Source of the DNA: CAYMPW01 sp964558505
Lineage (GTDB): Archaea > Thermoplasmatota > Thermoplasmata > Methanomassiliicoccales > Methanomethylophilaceae
Direction: 5' to 3'
Length of the DNA: 9,748 bases
NCBI GenBank assembly: GCA_964558505.1
Contig: CAZLEI010000038.1
Span: 1 to 9,748 of the forward strand
Under the pieces are notes generated by a model. The model searched no databases. It was not told where the DNA came from and worked only from the letters and a program-made list of their open reading frames with translations. The position numbers and the translations under genes are program-made. Shown here piece by piece: positions 5,779 through 9,748 of the stretch (its first letter is position 1; each line of letters opens with the position of its first letter).

Positions 5779-6342
5779 ATGACCTCCATCGGGTACCAGG
5801 GCATCGCCGGCTCGAACTCCGAGGCTGCGGCCAAGGAGCTTGCGGCGGCGTTCGGGATAACCGCCGAATACGTCCCGCTGGTCAATTCACGCAACGTGGT
5901 GGCCTCGCTGGACTCCCGCGACACGGATTACGGCGTGGTCGCAACCCGCAACATCGTGGCCGGACCGGTGGGGGAGACAGAGGATGCCCTCCGCGGAAGG
6001 GACGATGTTGCTATCATCGGACGGATGATGCTGCCCATACACCACTGCGTGTTCGCCAGAAGGACGGATTGCACGATAACCTCCATTTCCTCGCACGTAC
6101 AGGCGCTGATGCAATGCAGAGGCAGCATCGGAAGGCTGTACCCCGACGCCGGATGGATCGAGACGGACGACACCGCGCTGTCCGCGGAGATGCTGTCCAA
6201 GGGGATGTACCCGGACACCGTGGCCGTCCTGTGCCGCAGGAACGCGGGGGAGATGTTCGGTCTCTGCCTGATCCGCGAGAACATCGAGGACGACCGGGAG
6301 AACATGACCGAATTCGCCCTATTGAAGAAGGTTGTAACATGA
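5779..6342 (+). CDS. Prephenate-dehydratase-like domain protein with altered signature motifs
   Basis: A 187-residue protein covering the two-lobed prephenate dehydratase domain (periplasmic-binding-protein-like fold) with no ACT regulatory domain. Matching landmarks: GYQGIAGSNSEAAA at 5-18 (family GxxGSxSxxAA), DYGVVATRN at 50-58 (family GVxPxEN), SSHVQALMQC at 104-113 (family SHPQALxQC), AGEMFGL at 156-162 and NIEDDRENMTEF at 168-179 (family NxTRF). Two changes stand out: the family ENS reads R57-N58-I59, and TRF reads T177-E178-F179; the conserved Thr, Asn and Gln remain. It could be a divergent dehydratase, a relative acting on another substrate, or a ligand-binding remnant. The lack of an ACT domain means no phenylalanine feedback site. 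The stop overlaps the start of the next gene by ATGA, so the two are probably co-translated. Confidence 0.72.
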   Translation: MTSIGYQGIAGSNSEAAAKELAAAFGITAEYVPLVNSRNVVASLDSRDTDYGVVATRNIVAGPVGETEDALRGRDDVAIIGRMMLPIHHCVFARRTDCTITSISSHVQALMQCRGSIGRLYPDAGWIETDDTALSAEMLSKGMYPDTVAVLCRRNAGEMFGLCLIRENIEDDRENMTEFALLKKVVT

Positions 6343-6863
6343 TGGATGAAGAGAAGACGTTCGATCAGCTGATGGCCGAGGTGAACAGGGAGATCAACCG
6401 CCACAGGCAGGAGAGGGACGACCTTCAGGCACAGGCCAAGGTCTGGGCGGAGAAGAGGGACAAACTGAATGCCAAAGCCCGGGAGAAATCCGCGCAGGCG
6501 GCGGTGTACCGCGAGCAGAGGGATGAGTTCAACCGCTGTGCCCGGGATTCCCGCGACGAACGCGACAGATGGAACAACACCGCATCCGAGAACAGGGACA
6601 GGGGCGTCGGCGGATCGTCCGAGGCCCGCAACCAGGCCAACAACCACCATCAGAAGGTCGTGCAGTACTCCGCATCGGGACAGGCCGCGCACGAGAAGAT
6701 GAGCCAGCTCTACGAAGAGGCGGACGCCCTGAGGGCTCAGGCCGACGAGGCCCATAAGAAAGCGTCCATCTGCAGGAAGGTGGCCGACTCGCAGCACCAG
6801 AAATACCTCGAGGCAGTGAAGCATGCGCAGAGGATCCGCGACGGGCTGCCGGACGACGTCTGA
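6339..6863 (+). CDS. Heptad coiled-coil protein coupled to the dehydratase-like gene
   Basis: A 174-residue, highly charged protein of unknown function, predicted to be two coiled-coil arms. Residues 5-80 repeat the pattern R-D-x-x-(N/Q): R26-D27, R40-D41..N44, R61-D62..N65 and R75-D76..N79, spaced 14, 21 and 14 residues, all multiples of seven. A Gly/Ser/Asn-rich break at 83-103 (DRGVGGSSEARN) follows, then a second helix at about 104-168 with HEK, EEADALRAQADEAHKKA-type repeats. The repeats resemble archaeal coiled-coil proteins sometimes mis-annotated as phosphoserine phosphatase. There is no membrane segment or catalytic motif. The ATG at 6339 overlaps the preceding stop (ATGATGG); GAAGG at 6327-6331 serves it or the next ATG at 6342. 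Translational coupling suggests a partnership with the dehydratase-like protein, but none is known. It abuts the convergent acetyltransferase gene with no gap. Confidence 0.78.
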   Translation: MMDEEKTFDQLMAEVNREINRHRQERDDLQAQAKVWAEKRDKLNAKAREKSAQAAVYREQRDEFNRCARDSRDERDRWNNTASENRDRGVGGSSEARNQANNHHQKVVQYSASGQAAHEKMSQLYEEADALRAQADEAHKKASICRKVADSQHQKYLEAVKHAQRIRDGLPDDV

Positions 6864-7406
6864 TCATCTGTAATACTCGGGACGGGAGACGGCCATCATC
6901 TGATAGGTCCTCTCCTCTCCGTACTTGTCCCTTTTGCGCAGCACGCCCACGGGATACATCCCGGAACGCTCCAGCATCTTCCCGGAGGCTTCGTTCTCCA
7001 GGTCGTACCTGGCCTGTATGTTCATGTAGCGTGTGTTCTCGAAGATGTACTCTATGACGGCACGGCAGGCCTCGGTCATGTACCCCCTGCCCCATTTCTC
7101 CGCCATCAGGCACAGGCCCAGCTCGCACCATCCCTCGGACGGGTGCTCCTGGACCGCAGTTATGCTGCCTATGGGCATGCCGTCGCCCTTCATCGTGATG
7201 CACCAGTCCATCGACCCCATGGAGTACTGCCTGATCCATCCCCTGATGACCCTGCGCGTCTCCGATACATCCGCATGCGGCTCCCAGGTGAGGAACCGGG
7301 TGACCTGAGGGTCCGACGCCCAATTGTCGAACATGGCCTGTGCGTCATCCTCGGAGAACTGCCTGAGGACCAGCCTGTCAGTGATGATGGTACCTGTGAA
7401 ACGCAT
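6864..7406 (-). CDS. GNAT N-acetyltransferase, RimJ/RimL type
   Basis: A 180-residue acetyltransferase of the RimJ/RimL branch. It opens with TDRLVLRQFSEDDA at 9-22, the usual first strand and helix of this branch. The acetyl-CoA pyrophosphate loop is EKWGRGYMTEA at 103-113, preceded by the strand CELGLCL at 94-100 and followed by the helix LENEASGKMLERSGM at 136-150. Members acetylate N-terminal or side-chain amines of proteins, antibiotics or small molecules; the substrate here cannot be read from sequence. The start at 7406 is taken from the family N-terminus and from GGTGG a few nt upstream; an earlier in-frame extension to 7514 crosses the promoter and is rejected. The gene is divergent from the membrane-protein gene at 7521, across a palindromic TATA element that would leave it about a 65-nt leader. 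Confidence 0.88.
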   Translation of the reverse strand: MRFTGTIITDRLVLRQFSEDDAQAMFDNWASDPQVTRFLTWEPHADVSETRRVIRGWIRQYSMGSMDWCITMKGDGMPIGSITAVQEHPSEGWCELGLCLMAEKWGRGYMTEACRAVIEYIFENTRYMNIQARYDLENEASGKMLERSGMYPVGVLRKRDKYGEERTYQMMAVSRPEYYR

Positions 7407-7493
7407 ACGGCCACCGGCGCGCGGGCATCCCGCAGCACACGTCGGTAATCCATCTGTGGCTAAAAACACTGTCCTGCCGAGTCCTACCAACGG

Positions 7494-7505
7494 TTTATAA
7501 ATATT
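7494..7505. promoter_or_regulatory. Palindromic divergent TATA box (acetyltransferase / membrane protein)
   Basis: TTTATAAATATT contains the perfect palindrome TTTATAAA (7494-7501). Rightwards its centre is 22-28 bp before the ATGs at 7521 and 7527, so that transcript is probably leaderless. Leftwards it would start transcription near 7472, ahead of the acetyltransferase start at 7406. A second AT-rich patch (TAAAAACA, 7461-7468) is an alternative for the leftward gene. Confidence 0.55.
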
Positions 7506-7520
7506 CAAGAACACGATTGG

Positions 7521-8096
7521 ATGCCGATGTCATTCGACGATAATGATTATTCTGATATCTCCTCCATGACCGTTGCATTCATGCTGTTGGCCGCGGGGGT
7601 CCTCGTGAGCACACTTTACGCCATAGATATGGTGACGGGATGGCTGGGGATAACCGCCAATCCGTCGGGTTACTCCGTCATCAACCTTATTGTGCTGATC
7701 GCGATCTTCGCATGCGGCATGTGGGCTTACAAGAGCGGGCTGCTCTCCGAATGCCTGGTGCTGCTCTCGGTGAGCATATGCGGCATGGGATTCATGGTCT
7801 CCATGCTCGCCTTGGACATCAGCTATCTGTCCGTCCTCAACCTGCCGTTCGCCATCATCAGCGCAGTGGCCGCGTTCATGGCCTACCGCGACAGGAACCT
7901 GGTCCTGACCGTCCTCGCCGCGGTGGCGGTGCTGTACTCCGTGTGCTTCATCCTCCCCGCGGGCGTGGTGTCTTACGCCATCAGCATCGTCGGGATCCTG
8001 CTCGCTTTCCTATCGCTCCTCTACGGCATCACTAACTGGATAATCATCCAGGAGTTCGATGCCGCGATGTACGACGATCTTGAAGACGAGGAATGA
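7521..8096 (+). CDS. Six-helix integral membrane protein with acidic termini
   Basis: A 191-residue membrane protein of unknown function. Residues 1-14 are acidic and polar (FDDNDYSD), six hydrophobic segments follow at about 15-35, 51-69, 74-96, 103-122, 128-146 and 149-177, and the tail is strongly acidic (DDLEDEE). Its layout parallels the 170-residue protein at 5180-5692: a G-x-W-A-Y-K-S-G junction after helix 2 lies where the other has a FKG junction, and both are near the size of AceTr (SatP/YaaH) transporters, but no diagnostic transporter motif is seen. The start is ambiguous between the ATG at 7521 and the ATG at 7527; both fit the TATA box at 7494-7505, and neither has a ribosome site. 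It is followed by a T6 run and a strong hairpin, and is likely a single-gene transcript. Confidence 0.75.
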   Translation: MPMSFDDNDYSDISSMTVAFMLLAAGVLVSTLYAIDMVTGWLGITANPSGYSVINLIVLIAIFACGMWAYKSGLLSECLVLLSVSICGMGFMVSMLALDISYLSVLNLPFAIISAVAAFMAYRDRNLVLTVLAAVAVLYSVCFILPAGVVSYAISIVGILLAFLSLLYGITNWIIIQEFDAAMYDDLEDEE

Positions 8097-8106
8097 CCGG
8101 ACGCCG

Positions 8107-8112
8107 TTTTTT
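8107..8112 (+). terminator. T-tract after the membrane protein gene
   Basis: A T6 run 11 nt after the stop codon at 8096 is a typical archaeal intrinsic termination signal for the rightward transcript. Confidence 0.4.
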
Positions 8113-8126
8113 AATATGTTTATGAG

Positions 8127-8148
8127 CCCGCCCCCTCCCGGGGGCGGG
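8127..8148. terminator. GC-rich hairpin between convergent genes
   Basis: CCCGCCCCC (8127-8135) pairs perfectly with GGGGGCGGG (8140-8148) around a TCCC loop: nine G-C pairs. It lies between the ends of the membrane protein gene (8096) and trpB2 (8157) and can form on either strand. The T-tract lies before it on the plus strand and no U-run follows it on either strand, so it is not a bacterial-style terminator. It may stabilise 3' ends or insulate the convergent transcripts. Confidence 0.5.
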
Positions 8149-8156
8149 ACTCTGCT

Positions 8157-9500
8157 TCACACCGCCGTATGGTGGATGTCCGAGGATTGCATGGTGCCGT
8201 CCAGGTACTGCTCGTAGCCGTACAGGTCCAGCAGCCCGTGCCCGGACAGGCAGAAGACGATCGTCTTCTCCTCTCCCGTGGCCTTGCACTCCAACGCCTT
8301 GTCGATAGCCGCCTTAAGGGCGTGGCACGACTCCGGCGCGGGGATTATGCCCTCTGTCCTGGCCATCATGACCCCCGCTTCGAAGGTGGAGGTCTGATCG
8401 TAGGATACGGCCTTTACCATCTTCTGGTTGTAGGCGGCGGACACCAGCGGCGACATGCCGTGGTACCTGAGACCGCCCGCGTGGATCGCACTGGGGATGA
8501 AATCGCTGCCGAGGGTGTACATCATCAGCAATGGTGTGAATCCGCCGGTGTCCCCGAAATCGTACTTGTACTGGCCCTCCTCGAGCGACGGCGCGGCCTT
8601 GGGCTCGACGGCTATGATCTCGCAATCGGCGTACTTCTTGCCGCCGCGGAGCCTGTCCCCGATCATCGGGAACGTGAACCCCGCGAAGTTGGAGCCGCCG
8701 CCGACGCATGCGATCATGTAGTCGGGCTCGATGCCGGCGATGTCCATCTGCTGCATCGTCTCCTGGCCGATCACGGTCTGATGGAGCATCACGTGGTTGA
8801 GCACGCTGCCCAGCGAGTAGCACGCGTCCGGGTCCGAAGCCGCCATCTCGCATGCCTCGGATATCGCTATCCCCAGCGACCCCGATGTATCGGGATGCTC
8901 CCTGAGGATCTTCTTCCCGAATTCAGTATGGACGCTGGGGGATGCGTACACCGTCGCGCCGTACGTGTTGATGATCGTCTTCCTCAGTGGCTTGGCCATG
9001 AAGCTGCCTTTGACCATGAACACCGTGGTCTTGATGTCGAACAGGTTCGATACCATGGCCAGGGCGGTACCCCACTGCCCGGCCCCGGTCTCGGTGGTTA
9101 GGGTGTGGATCCCGGCCTCGGCGTTGTAGTACGCCTGGGCGAGCGCGGTGTTGCCTTTGTGGCTGCCGAGAGGGCTCAGGTCCTCCCTCTTGAAGTAGAT
9201 CTTCGCAGGCGTCTTGAGGTACTTCTCCAGCCTGTACGCCCGTTGCAGGGGCGCCGGACGGTTGAGGGATATGTAGCTGTCCCTTACCTCCTCCGGGATG
9301 TCTATGTAGCGTTCAGTCGTGCCTTCCTGCCTGATTATCTCTTTGCAGAAGATCGGCTCGAAGTCCTCCGGCTTCGCAGGCTCGCCGGTCCCCGGGTTCA
9401 GCGGAGGGACCAGATCGGGTATGTCTGCAGCCAGGTTGTACCATTTTTTCGGGATGTCCTCGGGGTCGAGGGCGATCCTCGCGTCTTTGGGGATTGCCAT
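8157..9500 (-). CDS. trpB2: Tryptophan synthase beta chain, TrpB2 type
   Basis: A 447-residue fold-type II PLP enzyme that condenses indole with serine (or phosphoserine in some TrpB2 enzymes) to give tryptophan. Diagnostic features: the long N-terminal extension with PEDIPKKWYN at 13-22, RPAPLQRA at 81-88, the PLP lysine K115 in LGSHKGNTA, the ETGAGQWG loop with E137, the phosphate cup GGGSN at 267-271 and SGHGLLDLYGYEQY at 419-432. Length and the RPxPLxRA and YGYEQYL motifs separate TrpB2 from the shorter TrpB1 that partners TrpA. No trpA or other trp gene adjoins it, as is common for TrpB2. The start at 9500 fits the family N-terminus; an upstream in-frame extension crosses the promoter. 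A TATA box about 28 bp upstream and no ribosome site suggest a leaderless mRNA. TRP-box-like repeats lie just beyond the TATA box. Confidence 0.93.
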   Translation of the reverse strand: MAIPKDARIALDPEDIPKKWYNLAADIPDLVPPLNPGTGEPAKPEDFEPIFCKEIIRQEGTTERYIDIPEEVRDSYISLNRPAPLQRAYRLEKYLKTPAKIYFKREDLSPLGSHKGNTALAQAYYNAEAGIHTLTTETGAGQWGTALAMVSNLFDIKTTVFMVKGSFMAKPLRKTIINTYGATVYASPSVHTEFGKKILREHPDTSGSLGIAISEACEMAASDPDACYSLGSVLNHVMLHQTVIGQETMQQMDIAGIEPDYMIACVGGGSNFAGFTFPMIGDRLRGGKKYADCEIIAVEPKAAPSLEEGQYKYDFGDTGGFTPLLMMYTLGSDFIPSAIHAGGLRYHGMSPLVSAAYNQKMVKAVSYDQTSTFEAGVMMARTEGIIPAPESCHALKAAIDKALECKATGEEKTIVFCLSGHGLLDLYGYEQYLDGTMQSSDIHHTAV

Positions 9501-9522
9501 GTGATACCCAATTCTATGCATG

Positions 9523-9534
9523 TATTTAATATTT
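9523..9534 (-). promoter_or_regulatory. TATA box of trpB2
   Basis: On the minus strand this reads AAATATTAAATA, centred 28 bp before the ATG at 9500. Transcription would start at or within about 3 nt of the start codon. Confidence 0.65.
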
Positions 9535-9560
9535 AGTACATTGATGTACAATAATGTTCA
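9535..9560. promoter_or_regulatory. Three TRP-box-like hexamers upstream of trpB2
   Basis: AGTACA (9535-9540), TGTACA (9545-9550) and TGTTCA (9555-9560) start exactly 10 bp apart, one helical turn, and directly abut the upstream edge of the trpB2 TATA box, where the BRE would lie. The first two also form the perfect palindrome GTACAT-TG-ATGTAC (9536-9549). TGTACA is the TRP-box consensus bound by the tryptophan-sensing repressor TrpY in Methanothermobacter, where trpB2 is also a TrpY target. Whether this organism has TrpY is not known from the window. Confidence 0.6.
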
Positions 9561-9651
9561 ATTAATACCGCGCAGACATGACAGGATCCCGCGGATGCGC
9601 ACCCGGATGTCGAGGAGATCGAATGAAGGTATCATCCCGGTAACTCTAAGG

Positions 9652-9660
9652 CTTAAATAA
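9652..9660 (+). promoter_or_regulatory. TATA box of the truncated gene at the window end
   Basis: CTTAAATAA is centred about 27 bp before a predicted start near 9683, which leaves a leader of about 10 nt holding the AGGTG ribosome site (9684-9688) before the ATG at 9694. Confidence 0.5.
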
Positions 9661-9662
9661 TG

Positions 9663-9679
9663 AGTATCATTTGTATACT
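9663..9679. repeat. Operator-like inverted repeat
   Basis: AGTAT-N7-ATACT, a perfect 5-bp inverted repeat, lies between the TATA box and the predicted transcription start of the gene at 9694, where a bound repressor would block initiation. It is short and in AT-rich DNA, so chance is possible. Confidence 0.3.
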
Positions 9680-9693
9680 ATACAGGTGTTCAA

Positions 9694-9748
9694 ATGGTCA
9701 ACGAGTGCACGGTGAGAGTGGACGCAGGCGTCTGCAAGATGATCACGA
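9694..9748 (+). CDS. Partial CDS, possibly a DUF6951-like small protein
   Basis: Only the first 18 codons are present (MVNECTVRVDAGVCKMIT); the gene runs off the window. It has a good ribosome site (AGGTG at 9684-9688, 5 nt before the ATG) and a TATA box upstream, so it is probably real. The stretch VRVDAGVC recalls the opening of a small methanogen family (DUF6951) that begins with a strand followed by G-x-C, but 18 residues cannot prove that. Confidence 0.5.
   Translation, partial: MVNECTVRVDAGVCKMIT

Noticed and set aside
5765..5782. Five-codon upstream frame (MERAG) overlapping the dehydratase-like start, as a possible regulatory leader peptide
   Set aside because: Too short and without aromatic codons or any hairpin; it most likely arises by chance around the GGAG ribosome site.
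5928..6824. Minus-strand open frame antisense to the dehydratase-like and coiled-coil genes
   Set aside because: It is composition-driven, Leu/Val-rich antisense of heptad codons; the plus-strand genes are coupled by ATGA and have recognisable domains.
8169..9101. Plus-strand open frame across trpB2
   Set aside because: It is antisense to a fully conserved TrpB2 sequence and has no recognisable motif or ribosome site.
9578..9643. 21-codon frame starting MTGSRGCAPG in the trpB2 upstream region
   Set aside because: No ribosome site, no suitably placed TATA box and Arg/Gly-rich content; nothing supports translation.
1..9748. tRNA genes, CRISPR arrays, insertion sequences or phage attachment sites
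   Set aside because: Looked for clover-leaf, direct-repeat and terminal-inverted-repeat patterns by eye and saw none; a tRNAscan and a repeat search would settle this.

Overview
The window reads as archaeal chromosome, most probably a methanogen-related member of the Thermoplasmata (Methanomassiliicoccales-like). The reasons are AT-rich TATA boxes about 25-27 bp before several start codons, GGTG-type ribosome binding sites, a TrpB2-type tryptophan synthase, a DUF5685 protein, and high-GC coding DNA with sharply AT-rich promoters. The lineage is inferred; there is no rRNA or other marker gene. I see no tRNA, rRNA, CRISPR array, insertion sequence or phage gene. Coding density is high, and the longest gap without a gene is about 190 bp (9501-9693).

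Layout. (1) 87-2307, plus strand: a compact sulfur amino-acid operon of O-acetylserine sulfhydrylase (cysK), a MetA-family homoserine O-acyltransferase predicted to use acetyl-CoA, and RidA, which clears the 2-aminoacrylate that PLP enzymes such as CysK can release. (2) 2301-3755, minus strand: a radical SAM/SPASM peptide maturase preceded 18 bp upstream by a 98-residue peptide with a cysteine-free N-terminal half and eleven cysteines behind it. This looks like a self-contained, possibly undescribed RiPP precursor/maturase pair. (3) 3848-4759, plus strand, divergent from the RiPP pair across a shared AT-rich promoter: a DUF5685 protein whose two aspartate-rich motifs resemble squalene/phytoene synthases. 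(4) 4756-5034, minus strand: a small protein with two tandem four-cysteine modules. (5) 5180-6863, plus strand: a six-helix membrane protein, a short prephenate-dehydratase-like domain with altered signature motifs, and, joined to it by an ATGA overlap, a heptad coiled-coil protein. (6) 6864-7406, minus strand: a RimJ/RimL-type acetyltransferase, divergent from (7) a second six-helix membrane protein at 7521-8096. (8) A strong GC hairpin at 8127-8148 separates that gene from (9) trpB2 (8157-9500, minus strand). (10) 9694 to the end: the first 18 codons of another plus-strand gene.

Three points deserve most attention. The RiPP-like pair is the best candidate for a new system. Three TGTACA-like hexamers, spaced exactly 10 bp apart, abut the trpB2 TATA box and match the TRP box bound by TrpY in Methanothermobacter. 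The prephenate-dehydratase-like gene has lost part of its active-site signature and is translationally coupled to a coiled-coil partner. Several first genes of transcripts appear leaderless, whereas genes inside operons have Shine-Dalgarno sites.
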